From NCBI RefSeq assembly GCF_001668615.1, contig NZ_LZMC01000112.1, positions 56,945-120,944 on the forward strand: 64,000 nucleotides of DNA, written 5' to 3'. The position numbers were made by a program, and so were the translations under genes. Origin of the DNA: Mycobacterium sp. 1274761.0 (GTDB taxonomy: Bacteria; Actinomycetota; Actinomycetes; Mycobacteriales; Mycobacteriaceae). Below the pieces are notes generated by a model. It saw nothing but the letters and a program-made list of their open reading frames with translations. It searched no databases and had not been told where the DNA came from. Below are positions 1 to 9,262 of this stretch, piece after piece (within the stretch, counting starts at the first letter, position 1; the number at the start of each line of letters is the position of its first letter).

Positions 1-2675
1 CGCTGGCTGCCGTGGCGGAACGCCATGAGATCCTGCGCACCACCTATCAGGTGGATCTGGCCGGCACGCTTCAACAACATGTGCGCGCGGACCTGCTGCC
101 CACATATTCGCAGCACGACCTGACCGATCTTGCTGACCAGGCATCCAGGCTGCGCGTGGAAGTGCTCGCACAGCGGGAGTTCGGCACCCCGTTCGAGCTG
201 GCGGTCGAAGCACCGCTGCGCCTGACGCTGATCCGGGTGGGCCGCGACGAGCACGTGCTGCTTGTCGCCGCACACCAGATTGCCTGGGACGATGCGTCGA
301 CGCATGTCTTCCTCGCCGACCTCACGGCGGCCTACGAGGATCCCTGCCGATACGCAGAACGTCCCTTAAGGCCGCTCACCGAATTGCATCAGGCACCTGC
401 CCGTGACCCGGCAGCAGACCGGCGGTATTGGCAGACGGTGCTGCCCGACCTGCCCGAGCCGCTGGAATTGCCGGGGCCCAACGGTTCTGCCGTATCGAGC
501 ACCCTGCGGGCGGACCTGTGCAGCAGGCACGTTCCGGCAGACCTCGTCCGCGGCATCAACCATCTCGCCGAGGAGACCGGCTCTACCCCCTTCGCGGTCA
601 TGGCTGCGGCCCTGTCGGCGCTCATCGCCCGATACACCCAGACCGACGATTTCCTGATCGCGCTGCCCGCACTGGACCGATCCGGCGAAAACGAAGCGGG
701 CATCGGCTACCTCGGGCACAAGGCGATGCTGCGCGCCCGGGTCGATGCTCAGATGACGTTCCGAAAGCTGGCGGCGCAAACACACCACGCCATCGACGGC
801 GCCCTGGCCCATACCGGGGACTCACTTGACCAGTTGATCCGCGAGATCGCCCTCGACGGATTGCACGGCGGCGCAGACCGGTTGGCACGGTTGAGTTTTG
901 CGGCCCGCGCCCAGGGCAGTTACGGGTTCACGCCGCGTGGCGTGAGATGTGAGCGCACCACGCTGCGCGCGCACGTTGCGCACCTACCCCTGGTGCTGAC
1001 GGTCGAGTTCACCGCCGACGACGCCGTCATCCACGCGCAATATCAGGTGGACGTACTCGATGGGCAGCTGGTGACGCGGCTACTGGCCCACCTCGAGCAG
1101 CTCCTCAACAGTGCTGTGTGCGAACCGGATACATCCGTCCACAAGCTCGACATGCTCGGCTCAGACTGGTCGTGGCTCCAGCGGGTGGCCGCCGGCGACG
1201 CGCACCGCCGGGCGCCGACCACGCTCACCGCCCTCGTCGAGCGGCAAGCCAACGCCAGTCCTGATTCTGTCGCAGTGACCTACGAAAGCCGGCATTACAC
1301 CTATCAACAAATCAATGAGCAAGCGAATCGGTTGGCGCACTGGCTGATTCACCAGGAAATCGGTGCCGAAGACCTGGTGGCGGTGCTCCTGCCGCGATCA
1401 CCCGAGCTTGTAGTGACAGCGCTCGGGATCGCCAAGGCCGGGGCGGCGTATCTGCCTATCGACCCCGACTATCCGGCCGAGAAGATCGACTTCATCCTTG
1501 CCGACTCCTCGCCACGGCTGACCCTGCGTCAACCCGTGGGCGGGCTCGATGAGTTCCCCGACGTCGACCCGACAGACGACGACCGGATGCACCCGCTGCT
1601 GCCCGACCACCTCGCCTACGTCATCTATACCTCGGGTTCGACGGGGAGACCCAAAGGCGTTGCGGTGTCCCATGCCCCGGTGATCGACTACCTGGCTTGG
1701 TACGGCGCGGATTACCAGCGCAACACCCGCGAATCGGTCCTGCAGCTGGCCTCGACGAGCTTCGACGCGTCTATCGAAGAGATCTTCGGCACACTCGGCA
1801 ACGGCGCGCGGCTGGTCATTCCGCGCCCCGACAGGCTCCGCGACGTTGGATACCTGACCAGCGTCCTCGAGCGCGAAGCCATTACGGCCGTGCATCTCGT
1901 ACCCTCGTTGCTCGGTCTCTTTTTGTCCTTGCCGGGCGCATCGAAATGGCGCACGCTGCGTCGCATTCCGATCGGCGGCGAGGCGCTGCCCGGCGGATTG
2001 GCCGACAGGTTCCGCGCGACCTTCGACGCACCACTGCACAACTTCTACGGGCCCACCGAAACCACGATCGCGGCGACTCGCTACCGGGTGACGACCAAGC
2101 AGGGCAACCGCGTCGTGCCGATCGGCCGTCCCAAGGTGAACACCACCGTGCATCTTCTCGACAACATGCTGCAGCCGGTGCCCGTCGGCGCCATCGGTGA
2201 GATCTACATCGGTGGAACGGCTTTGGCGCGCGGATACCACCTCCGACCGGGATCGACGGCCGAGCGTTTCGTCGCCGACCCGTATCGTGCCGGCGGCAGG
2301 ATGTACCGGACGGGTGATCTGGCCCGCCGCAACGGCGACGGTGATCTCGAGTTCGTCGGCCGCGCCGACGAGCAGGTGAAGGTGAACGGGCACCGAATCG
2401 AGCTCGGCGAGATTGCCGCCGCGACCACCGTCGACCCGAGCGTGGGCCAATGTGTGGTGATGGCGCACGACCTGCCGGGGTCAGGACGGAGCCTGGTGGC
2501 TTACCTGACACCATCGGCCGACTGCGACACCGTGGACGTCAACCGGGTGCGCGCGCGCGTCAGCGCCGCCCTGCCCGTCCACATGCAGCCCACAGACTAC
2601 GTCGTGCTGCAGAAGATTCCGATCACCACCCACGGCAAGGTCGACCGCGACGCGTTGCGCGCGGGCCGCCGATGA
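1..2675 (+). CDS. NRPS protein, condensation-adenylation (5' truncated), MbtE-like, no carrier domain
   Basis: Partial gene: the open frame runs in from before base 1, starting inside a condensation domain (core motif RHEILRTTY). About 890 residues are visible. The C domain is followed by a complete adenylation domain with YVIYTSGSTGRPKG (about 1615-1660), FYGPTETT, YRTGDL and a final HGKVDRDAL core. Translation stops directly after it, so no peptidyl carrier domain is present. The C-domain active-site motif reads HQIAWDD at 273-293; the second, catalytic His of HHxxxDG is Gln. The A domain resembles that of MbtE at 9884-14797 more than that of MbtF, so this looks like a diverged MbtE paralogue. 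Its TGA overlaps the ATG of mbtG (ATGA), which suggests translational coupling and argues against simple decay. In M. tuberculosis the gene before mbtG is mbtF, so this is an extra NRPS. Substrate unknown. Confidence 0.85.
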   Translation, partial: LAAVAERHEILRTTYQVDLAGTLQQHVRADLLPTYSQHDLTDLADQASRLRVEVLAQREFGTPFELAVEAPLRLTLIRVGRDEHVLLVAAHQIAWDDASTHVFLADLTAAYEDPCRYAERPLRPLTELHQAPARDPAADRRYWQTVLPDLPEPLELPGPNGSAVSSTLRADLCSRHVPADLVRGINHLAEETGSTPFAVMAAALSALIARYTQTDDFLIALPALDRSGENEAGIGYLGHKAMLRARVDAQMTFRKLAAQTHHAIDGALAHTGDSLDQLIREIALDGLHGGADRLARLSFAARAQGSYGFTPRGVRCERTTLRAHVAHLPLVLTVEFTADDAVIHAQYQVDVLDGQLVTRLLAHLEQLLNSAVCEPDTSVHKLDMLGSDWSWLQRVAAGDAHRRAPTTLTALVERQANASPDSVAVTYESRHYTYQQINEQANRLAHWLIHQEIGAEDLVAVLLPRSPELVVTALGIAKAGAAYLPIDPDYPAEKIDFILADSSPRLTLRQPVGGLDEFPDVDPTDDDRMHPLLPDHLAYVIYTSGSTGRPKGVAVSHAPVIDYLAWYGADYQRNTRESVLQLASTSFDASIEEIFGTLGNGARLVIPRPDRLRDVGYLTSVLEREAITAVHLVPSLLGLFLSLPGASKWRTLRRIPIGGEALPGGLADRFRATFDAPLHNFYGPTETTIAATRYRVTTKQGNRVVPIGRPKVNTTVHLLDNMLQPVPVGAIGEIYIGGTALARGYHLRPGSTAERFVADPYRAGGRMYRTGDLARRNGDGDLEFVGRADEQVKVNGHRIELGEIAAATTVDPSVGQCVVMAHDLPGSGRSLVAYLTPSADCDTVDVNRVRARVSAALPVHMQPTDYVVLQKIPITTHGKVDRDALRAGRR

Positions 2676-3958
2676 GCGGCACACTGGCGATTGTCGGCGC
2701 GGGCGCCAAGGCGGTAGCGATCGCGGCCAAGGCCGTGGTCCTGCGTCAGATGGGTTTCGAGGTGAGCGACGTGGTCGCCATCGAGCGCAGCGGCGTGGCC
2801 GCCAACTGGCAGGCCGGTGGCGGTTGGACAGACGGCAGGCAACGCCTGGGCACCAATCCCGAGAAGGACGTCGGCTTCCCGTACCGGTCCACCTTGGTGC
2901 CCGGCCGCAACAGCGAACTCGATGAGCGGATGCTGCGCTACAGCTGGCAGTCGTTCCTCGTAGCCACAGGAGAATTCGCGGGGTGGATCGACAGAGGACG
3001 ACCGGCACCCACCCACGAGACCTGGGCCGGCTATTTGCGCTGGGTCGCCGATGCGGTGGGAATGACGATCATCCGCGGCGACGTGATCGGGATGTCGGTC
3101 CAGGGCTCGCACTGGGTTCTGCACACCCGCGACTCGACCGTATCCGCCGAATCGGTGTTGATCAGCGGACCCGGGCAGCCAGGCCATTCCATCCTCCCCG
3201 GCGACCCGCGCGTGTTGTCGATCGCGCAGTTCTGGCAGCGAGCGGCGGGCCACGAGCGGATCGTGGCGCCGCGTGTTGCGGTGATCGGGGGCGGGGAGTC
3301 CGCGGCGTCGATCCTCAATGAGGTTTTCCACCACAGGTTTTCGGCGATCACGGTTATCTCACCGCAGGCCACGCTGTTCACCCGCGGGGAGGGCTTCTTC
3401 GAGAACACCATGTTCTCCGATCCCGCCGAATGGCACAGCCTTACCAGCGCCGAACGACGAGATGCCATTTCCCGCACCGACCGCGGCGTGTTCTCGGCGC
3501 GCGTTCAGGAATCGCTGCTCGCCGATGACAGGATCAGGCACCTGAGAGGTCGCGTCGCACATGCCGTCGACTACAACGGCCAGATCCGTATCACGTTGCA
3601 GACTGACAGCTACGGCGAGCGCGCCGAAACCGTCCACGGTTTCGATCTGGTGATCGACGGCTCCGGCGCGGACTCACTGTGGTTCACCTCGCTTCTGCGC
3701 CAGGACGCACTCGATCTCCTGGAGCTGGGCCTGGGCGGCCCGGTCACCAGAGAGCGACTCGAGGGGTCGATCGCACACGATTTATCAGTTACCGGGGTGA
3801 CACCGAAGCTTTTCCTGCCGAATCTGGCCGGCCTCAATGAGGGCCCCGGCTTCCCGAACCTGAGCTGTTTGGGGCGTATGTCCGAACGCGTGCTGGGCGC
3901 GGACGCGGGCGCTGCCGAAACCCCGACGAAGAGAAGCGATGAGTATCAACCCATTTGA
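2672..3958 (+). CDS. mbtG: L-lysine N6-monooxygenase MbtG
   Basis: FAD/NADPH-dependent N-hydroxylase of 428 residues that makes the hydroxamate groups of mycobactin by oxidising the epsilon amine of lysine (free or acylated). An N-terminal FAD-binding loop is visible (AIVGAGAKAVAIAAK), followed by a region closely matching M. tuberculosis MbtG as remembered (WQAGGGWTDG, GTNPEKDVGFPYRS, SYRWS-type substrate segment). A second nucleotide-binding motif VAVIGGGESAAS lies near residue 210, and the tail contains FPNLSCLG. The ATG at 2672 overlaps the upstream NRPS stop, and the 3' end overlaps mbtH by 20 bp, so NRPS-mbtG-mbtH form one plus-strand operon. Its promoter lies upstream of the window. 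Confidence 0.95.
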   Translation: MSGTLAIVGAGAKAVAIAAKAVVLRQMGFEVSDVVAIERSGVAANWQAGGGWTDGRQRLGTNPEKDVGFPYRSTLVPGRNSELDERMLRYSWQSFLVATGEFAGWIDRGRPAPTHETWAGYLRWVADAVGMTIIRGDVIGMSVQGSHWVLHTRDSTVSAESVLISGPGQPGHSILPGDPRVLSIAQFWQRAAGHERIVAPRVAVIGGGESAASILNEVFHHRFSAITVISPQATLFTRGEGFFENTMFSDPAEWHSLTSAERRDAISRTDRGVFSARVQESLLADDRIRHLRGRVAHAVDYNGQIRITLQTDSYGERAETVHGFDLVIDGSGADSLWFTSLLRQDALDLLELGLGGPVTRERLEGSIAHDLSVTGVTPKLFLPNLAGLNEGPGFPNLSCLGRMSERVLGADAGAAETPTKRSDEYQPI

Positions 3959-4145
3959 CGACGGCGGCACGTTCTGCGTCCTGGTCAACGACGAGGAACG
4001 ACTGTGGCCGACATTTAGACCCATGCCCGACGGTTGGCGGGTCGCCTTCGGCGCGGACACCCGCGGTAGCTGCTTGGAGTTCGTCGAGCAGAGCTGGACC
4101 GACATGCGGCCGAGGAGCCCTCGCGAGGCGATGGTCGACGGCTAG
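3939..4145 (+). CDS. mbtH: MbtH, NRPS adenylation-domain partner
   Basis: Founding member of the small MbtH-like family (68 residues), which binds and activates NRPS adenylation domains. The family pattern is clear: NPFDD at the N-terminus, VNDEERLWPTF with the central WP, GWRVAFG, and CLEFVEQSWTDMRP at the C-terminus. The ATG at 3939 lies inside mbtG and is preceded by GAGAAG. The TAG stop (4143-4145) overlaps the mbtD stop on the other strand in a CTAG palindrome. The likely partners are the A domains of MbtB, MbtE, MbtF and the truncated NRPS at the window start. Confidence 0.96.
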   Translation: MSINPFDDGGTFCVLVNDEERLWPTFRPMPDGWRVAFGADTRGSCLEFVEQSWTDMRPRSPREAMVDG

Positions 4146-7100
4146 CTCGCGCCCAGTCGGGCCAGCACTTTTTCGATGGAGGCTCCGCCGAGTAGATCCG
4201 CCACCTCGAGATCGTGGTCGAACTCGACCTTGACCCGACGGCGGACCTCCAACGCCTGCAACGAATCGAGACCGATCGCCACCATCGGAACGGTCTTGTC
4301 TATCGCTTCCACCCCGTCGACGCCGATGGTCTCGGCGAGCAGCTTCAGAAACCGTTTGGACAGTTCGGCATCGTCACCGGCAGCCGGGAGCTCGGCCGCG
4401 GGCCGTGACTCCAACTGCGCCAGCAATTCGCCTCGGCCGCACGTTTCGAGCACTGAGCGGGCGCGGTCTGAGTCGAACGCCGCGACGATGGCATTGCGTC
4501 GCAGCGGATTCATCCCGACGGCCAGCGCGTCGGCCGGACGCATCGGGATGACGCCGAGATTGGCCAACATGGCGGCAGCGGACCCGTCCTCGTCGGCATG
4601 GACGTTCCAATGCCCCCACTGCAGCGAAATACAGTTCACACCCTCGGATTGCAGCGACAGGGCCAGCGCGTCCAGCATCCGGTTTGATGCGGCATAGAGG
4701 ATCATGCCGCGGCCGCCGACGGTGGCCGAAATCGACGAGCACAGCAGCACCCGGCCGTCACGGGTGCGCGGAAACACCTCGAGCAGGCGCGAGATGCCGA
4801 CCACCTTGCCCTGAAGCGCCGCATCAACGGCGGCGGAGGTGATGTCCTCGAGCTCGACGCCCGAATAGTCCACAGCGGCATGGATGATCAGATCCGCGGG
4901 ATCGTCACGGTGCAGCTCTGCCAGCGTCGAGACCGCGTCCGCGTCCGTGATGTCGCATCTGTCCACCCGGATCTGCGCCTTTGTGGCAGACCGGATGCGC
5001 CGCAGTCGATCAGCAACCGCGACGGTTTTTCCCGATCTGTTCACCAACGTGATCCGCCCGGCGCCGCGGCGGGCGAAGTGCTCGCAGAACTCCAGGCCGA
5101 GGTGTCCGGCGCCGCCGACGATGAGGACGTGCGCCGGTAACGTCGTGTCCGGATCGACAATCGTGGCGTCGGGCGCGACGACTCTCTTGGCGTACAGTCC
5201 GCCATCGCGCAGGGCGAGCTCCGACTCCTCCCGGGTATGCACCGCCGACACGATCGCCGCACCCGCGTCTGCGGCGCCCAACCCCCCGGGCAGGTCAAGG
5301 TGGCGGAAACGCACGCCGGGATGTTGTGCGCCGAGACTGCGGAAGCCTGCGCTGGCCGCTGCGTGCACGAGGTTCGGCGGCGGGTCTGCCGCGAGGACCG
5401 CCTCACCGCCCACCGTCACCAGCCAGCATGCGCTCACCGTGTCGCTGATTCCGCGCCACCAGGTGTGTTCACCGAAGAACGTCGTCACCTCGGCCGCGGC
5501 CCTCGCGACGTCGCGTTGCGACGACGGCGGAAGAAGGACGACGTAAGTGTCCAGGTCGGCGCTCACGTGATCGATCAGCGCAGCGGTCGCACCGGTTTGG
5601 GTCGCCGCGTCTACGACCGCCGCGACGAGCTCGGCGCAGGCTCCGGTGTGATCGACGATCCCGATCGAACGCGGAGGGACAAGTGTGCGGCGCGACAACC
5701 GAACCCAGTCTTCGACGAGCAGCCGCGCAGGTGTCGGTTTGGCCGTCGGCTGCTGTGGCACCGGCGGCGCTGTGGTGACGGTGGCATAGGGCTGCCACAG
5801 GTGGACCCGAGCCATGGGCGCATTGGGAAAGTCCATCAGCGGCAGGGCAGTCCGGCCATCGGGTTCGGCGCGCAAACAGTCCCACGGGTAGTCCGCATGG
5901 TGCACCGCCAGGGTCGCCAGGTTGCGCGTCAGCACTCCGAGGTCGGCGGCCGCCCGGTCGGAGGTACCCACCACCAACGCCGGTTGCTCGCACTCGACAC
6001 CGCGGAGGTTCTCGTGGATTGCAAGCTGAAGCGTCGGGTGTTCGGCGAGTTCGACGAACGTGTTGACCCCCAGCGCCGTCGCGGCGGCGATCGCCTTGTC
6101 GAAGCGGACGACGTTGCGCAGGTTCAGAAACCAGTACTCGTCGGCGGGCATGTCGATGGGAACCGGGCCACCGAGCGTGGCGCCGATGCAGTCGACATCG
6201 GTGTCGAGGAACGTCGAATTCTTCAGTCGGTACGCAACGGCCGCACGCAGCTCGTCGGCGAGCCCGTTCATCATGCTGGTGTGGGCGGGGTAGGAAACGC
6301 CGATCACGCGCGCGAACACGGCTCGTTCGGCTACCTCGTCGACGATCGCCTGCACAGTGGCGCGATCACCCGAAATACCGTTGATACCAGTGGAATTCAC
6401 CACAGACAGCTCGGCCCAGCCGCAGCGGCGCGCGAGCAGGTCGTCGCACGTGTCGCGGTCGGCCGCGATGACGGCCATCGCATAGTCGCCAGAGGCGACC
6501 TCGTCGGCGGCGCGGGCGCGGCTCCCGACGACGAGTGTGGCGTCGGCAAGCGATACCGCACCGCAGACGTAGGCCGCCGCGATCTCACCCTGGCTGTGGC
6601 CGACGGTGACATGCGGGCTGAGGCCAAACGATCGCCACATCGCGGCGAGCGCGGCCATCTGCGTAAACAAGGCCGGCTGGACGGTACATGCGCCGTTGCC
6701 CGGAACATTGTCATCGAGAAGGTATTTCAGCGGCGATTCACCGAAGTGGTGCTCGAACGCCTCCGCGCAGCGGTCGACTTCGGCACGGTATGCGGGCACC
6801 GATTCGTAGAAGAGCCGGCCCATACCCGGCCGTTGGCTGCCTTGGCCGGGAAACACCAACCCGACGCGGCGCGCCGTGGCCGGCGTATTCGTTCGGACCA
6901 CCAAAGGGTGTTCACGGCCATCGGCGACGGCCCGCAGCGCGCTGCTGAGATCGTCTGCGCCTGCAACCATCGCCAGCGCACGATACCGGCGCGCGACACG
7001 GACGCGGAAGATCATGTCGGCGATCCGGTCGGGCGCCACTTCGGGATGTTCCTGCACGTAACCGAAAACTGCTGCCGCATCGGCGGAAACCAACTCGGGG

Positions 7101-7156
7101 GTATCACCCGACAACAGGATGGGAACGGTGCCGTCGGGCAGGCGGTGACTAGGCAA
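4142..7156 (-). CDS. mbtD: Polyketide synthase MbtD (AT-KR-ACP)
   Basis: Modular type I PKS subunit of 1004 residues that works with the separate ketosynthase MbtC to make the 3-hydroxyacyl (hydroxybutyrate-type) unit of mycobactin. Acyltransferase: FPGQGSQRPGMG and GHSQGE near residue 188. Ketoreductase: GGAGHLG near 680 and SSISATVGG...YAASN. C-terminal ACP: IGLDSLQALE near 967. There is no KS and no DH. The longer frame would start at 7240, but the TTG at 7156 has GGAGG nine bases upstream (7166-7170), overlaps the mbtC stop by 8 bp, and gives the same length (1004) that I recall for M. tuberculosis MbtD. The AT specificity segment reads YPAH rather than the usual HAFH (malonyl) or YASH (methylmalonyl), so the extender unit is not obvious from the motif. 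Last gene of a minus-strand operon after the thioesterase gene and mbtC. Confidence 0.95.
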   Translation of the reverse strand: MPSHRLPDGTVPILLSGDTPELVSADAAAVFGYVQEHPEVAPDRIADMIFRVRVARRYRALAMVAGADDLSSALRAVADGREHPLVVRTNTPATARRVGLVFPGQGSQRPGMGRLFYESVPAYRAEVDRCAEAFEHHFGESPLKYLLDDNVPGNGACTVQPALFTQMAALAAMWRSFGLSPHVTVGHSQGEIAAAYVCGAVSLADATLVVGSRARAADEVASGDYAMAVIAADRDTCDDLLARRCGWAELSVVNSTGINGISGDRATVQAIVDEVAERAVFARVIGVSYPAHTSMMNGLADELRAAVAYRLKNSTFLDTDVDCIGATLGGPVPIDMPADEYWFLNLRNVVRFDKAIAAATALGVNTFVELAEHPTLQLAIHENLRGVECEQPALVVGTSDRAAADLGVLTRNLATLAVHHADYPWDCLRAEPDGRTALPLMDFPNAPMARVHLWQPYATVTTAPPVPQQPTAKPTPARLLVEDWVRLSRRTLVPPRSIGIVDHTGACAELVAAVVDAATQTGATAALIDHVSADLDTYVVLLPPSSQRDVARAAAEVTTFFGEHTWWRGISDTVSACWLVTVGGEAVLAADPPPNLVHAAASAGFRSLGAQHPGVRFRHLDLPGGLGAADAGAAIVSAVHTREESELALRDGGLYAKRVVAPDATIVDPDTTLPAHVLIVGGAGHLGLEFCEHFARRGAGRITLVNRSGKTVAVADRLRRIRSATKAQIRVDRCDITDADAVSTLAELHRDDPADLIIHAAVDYSGVELEDITSAAVDAALQGKVVGISRLLEVFPRTRDGRVLLCSSISATVGGRGMILYAASNRMLDALALSLQSEGVNCISLQWGHWNVHADEDGSAAAMLANLGVIPMRPADALAVGMNPLRRNAIVAAFDSDRARSVLETCGRGELLAQLESRPAAELPAAGDDAELSKRFLKLLAETIGVDGVEAIDKTVPMVAIGLDSLQALEVRRRVKVEFDHDLEVADLLGGASIEKVLARLGAS

Positions 7157-8444
7157 CGGAGTGCGCCTCCGGCATCGCGATGACGGCGTGTGCATTGGCG
7201 CCACCCGCGCCGAACGACGACACGGCGCCGTACCGGACACCGTCGTTCGGTTCCCACGGGTGCAGCTTGGTGGCCAGCCGCAGATCGGTATTGTCCCAGC
7301 CCACCTTCGTCGTGGGATTGTCGGCGAACAACGTCGGCGGAATCTGGCCGTGCTGGCCCGCGAGCAGCACCTTGATGAGCCCGAGGATGCCCGAAGCCGC
7401 CTGCGCGTGACCGAGATTCGACTTCAGCGATCCGACCAATGCCCGGCACCCCGCCGCGCCGTAGGTCGACATGAGCGCGTTCAGTTCCACCGGATCGCCG
7501 GCAGGTGTCGCGGTGCCGTGGCCTTCGATCATTCCGACATCGGCAGGCTCGATGTCCACCGCGTCTAAGGTCTTGCGAACGAGGTCAGCCTGCGCACGCG
7601 TGCGGGGGACCAGGATGGGCCTGCCCTTTCCGTTGTGGTTGGTGCGGATGCCGAGAATGCGGCCGAAGACGCGGTGTCCCAACTGCCGTGCCCGCGATTC
7701 GCGTTCGACGACGACCATGCCGGCGCCTTCACCCCAGACGGTGCCCGTGGCGTCGTCGGAGTACGCGCGGCAATGCCCGTCGTCGGACAACGCGTGGATG
7801 CGGGCGAATTCGTAGAACGCGGCGGGTGAACCCATGACGCAGACGCCGCCGGCGATCGCCCACTCGCATTCGTCGTCGCGCACCGCGTTGGCCGCCATCT
7901 GCAGAGCGGTCAACGAGGAGGCGCACGCGGTGTCTACTGCGATCGACGGGCCGATCAAGCCGAGGCCGTGCGAGATGCGGGCGGCCCCACCGAGCTGCCC
8001 CATGGCGACGAGGCGGTGCCCGCTGGTTTCGTCGACCGTGGCCACCCGCGGGCCGTACTCCGTCATCGACATCCCGATGTAGCAGCCGACCTCGCTACCG
8101 GCCAACGCGCCGGGGTTGACACCGGCGTTCTCCAGCGCCATCCAGGCCACTCGCATGGCCACGCGTTGCTGGGGATGCATGGCGACGGCTTCGCGGTGCG
8201 TGATTCCGAAGAAGACAGGGTCGAATGTGGCTGCGTCGCTGAGGAATCCACCCGCATCGCACACGTGGCCCCACCCGTCGAGCCGGTCGACCGACAGCAG
8301 ATCATCGACCGGCCAGCCGCGGTCACGGGGGAAAGCTCCGATCAATTCCCGGGACTCGGTCAGCGCCGTCCACAGCGCGGCGGGGGTGTCGATGCCGCCG
8401 GGCGCCTCCACCGCCATCCCCGAGATGACGATGGGGTCGCTCAC
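7149..8444 (-). CDS. mbtC: Stand-alone ketosynthase MbtC
   Basis: Beta-ketoacyl synthase of 431 residues, about the size of M. tuberculosis MbtC. It condenses acyl and extender units with the AT-KR-ACP protein MbtD. Catalytic Cys in VDTACASSL (near residue 174), His in EGHGTATPAGDP, His in NLGHAQAASG, and the C-terminal FGAGGANAH. No other domain is present. The ATG overlaps the stop of the upstream thioesterase gene (ATGA, 8441-8444) and the 3' end overlaps mbtD, so the three are co-translated. Transcription most likely starts at the IdeR-controlled promoter near 9225-9243. Confidence 0.95.
   Translation of the reverse strand: MSDPIVISGMAVEAPGGIDTPAALWTALTESRELIGAFPRDRGWPVDDLLSVDRLDGWGHVCDAGGFLSDAATFDPVFFGITHREAVAMHPQQRVAMRVAWMALENAGVNPGALAGSEVGCYIGMSMTEYGPRVATVDETSGHRLVAMGQLGGAARISHGLGLIGPSIAVDTACASSLTALQMAANAVRDDECEWAIAGGVCVMGSPAAFYEFARIHALSDDGHCRAYSDDATGTVWGEGAGMVVVERESRARQLGHRVFGRILGIRTNHNGKGRPILVPRTRAQADLVRKTLDAVDIEPADVGMIEGHGTATPAGDPVELNALMSTYGAAGCRALVGSLKSNLGHAQAASGILGLIKVLLAGQHGQIPPTLFADNPTTKVGWDNTDLRLATKLHPWEPNDGVRYGAVSSFGAGGANAHAVIAMPEAHSVA
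7166..7170 (-). promoter_or_regulatory. Ribosome binding site deciding the mbtD TTG start
   Basis: On the minus strand this reads GGAGG, nine bases before the TTG at 7156-7154. The upstream ATG (7195) and the longest in-frame start (7240) have no comparable site and would extend the mbtC overlap. This supports the non-ATG start. Confidence 0.7.
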
Positions 8445-9199
8445 GCCGTCTGCTCGCAGTCCACGGACGAAGACAGCAGCGCTGCGACCGATTGGATGTG
8501 CGTATCTAAGAAGAAGTGCCCGCCGTCGAACATCGATACCTCGATGACGTCGGTGTGCTTGCGCCAGCCGTACAGATCACCCAGCGTCACGATCGGATCC
8601 TGGTCGCCGCCAAGCGCGTGAATTGGCGCTGCCACTTTGACATCCTCGCCGCGCTCGTAGGCATCGCAGGCCCGGTAGTCAGCCTTGATCACCGGCAGCG
8701 CCAGCCGCATCAGATCGCGGTTGCCGAATACGTCGGATGTGGTGCCCTCGAGCGCGCCGAGGTGGTGGAGGATGTCCTCGTCTGCGGTCGGATGGGGTGG
8801 TTTGGCGGCGGCGTGGCATGGCGCGACCGCGGCGGAGACGGTGAGCCTGCGAACCGCGACGTTGTGCGCTTCGGCGACGCGGACGAACTCGAACGCCACC
8901 CAGCCGCCCATGCTGTGGCCGAAGGTGGCGATCGGGCTGCCGCGGTGGTATTCCGACGCGGCGAACTCGGCGAATGCACCTTCGGCAATCTCGGTCAGCG
9001 ACGACAGCGGTGGTTCCGTGGCGCGGTCCTGCCGCCCCGGGTACTGCAACACCAGGACCTCGAAGCTCTTGCTGAGTTCCTTCGAGAACTCGCGGTACGC
9101 CGACGCGCCCGCACCCGCGTGCGGGAAGACCAGCAGAGGGGGACTATCCGGGTCTTCGGGCTTGTGGAATTGCCGGATCCATCCCAGGTTGCGCGGCAT
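8441..9199 (-). CDS. mbtT: Free-standing thioesterase (MbtT / MbtB-TE type)
   Basis: Alpha/beta-hydrolase thioesterase of 252 residues of the type II NRPS/PKS editing family. It has FPHAGAGASAYREF near the N-terminus, the nucleophile elbow FGHSMGG, an Asp in GGDQDPI and the catalytic His in DGGHFFL. In M. tuberculosis a similar domain is fused to the C-terminus of MbtB; here MbtB ends where that fusion would begin. The enzyme may therefore release product from MbtB in trans or only edit mis-primed carrier domains. The ATG at 9199 has GGAGAGG upstream. It is the first gene of the operon with mbtC and mbtD, behind the iron box at 9225. The symbol follows my memory of mbtT as the free-standing thioesterase of mbt clusters and is less certain than the family. 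Confidence 0.9.
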   Translation of the reverse strand: MPRNLGWIRQFHKPEDPDSPPLLVFPHAGAGASAYREFSKELSKSFEVLVLQYPGRQDRATEPPLSSLTEIAEGAFAEFAASEYHRGSPIATFGHSMGGWVAFEFVRVAEAHNVAVRRLTVSAAVAPCHAAAKPPHPTADEDILHHLGALEGTTSDVFGNRDLMRLALPVIKADYRACDAYERGEDVKVAAPIHALGGDQDPIVTLGDLYGWRKHTDVIEVSMFDGGHFFLDTHIQSVAALLSSSVDCEQTA

Positions 9200-9224
9200 G
9201 CAGTGTCACCTCTCCGATCGAAAC

Positions 9225-9243
9225 TTAGCGCAGGCTAACATAA
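9225..9243 (-). promoter_or_regulatory. IdeR-type iron box and promoter of the thioesterase-mbtC-mbtD operon
   Basis: Plus-strand sequence TTAGCGCAGGCTAACATAA matches 15 of 19 positions of the IdeR consensus TTAGGTTAGGCTAACCTAA (my count). Read on the minus strand it contains TATGTT (9242-9237), a good -10 element, which would put the start of transcription near 9230, about 30 bases before the ATG at 9199. Binding of Fe-IdeR would cover the -10 and repress under iron sufficiency. Confidence 0.82.
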
Positions 9244-9262
9244 CCTCCCCCCTTTGTTAGGT

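Noticed and set aside
5237..7183. 648-codon open frame on the plus strand opposite mbtD
   Set aside because: Its translation is Arg/Gly/His-rich with no domain, typical of antisense frames in high-GC coding DNA; mbtD on the other strand has full AT, KR and ACP motifs.
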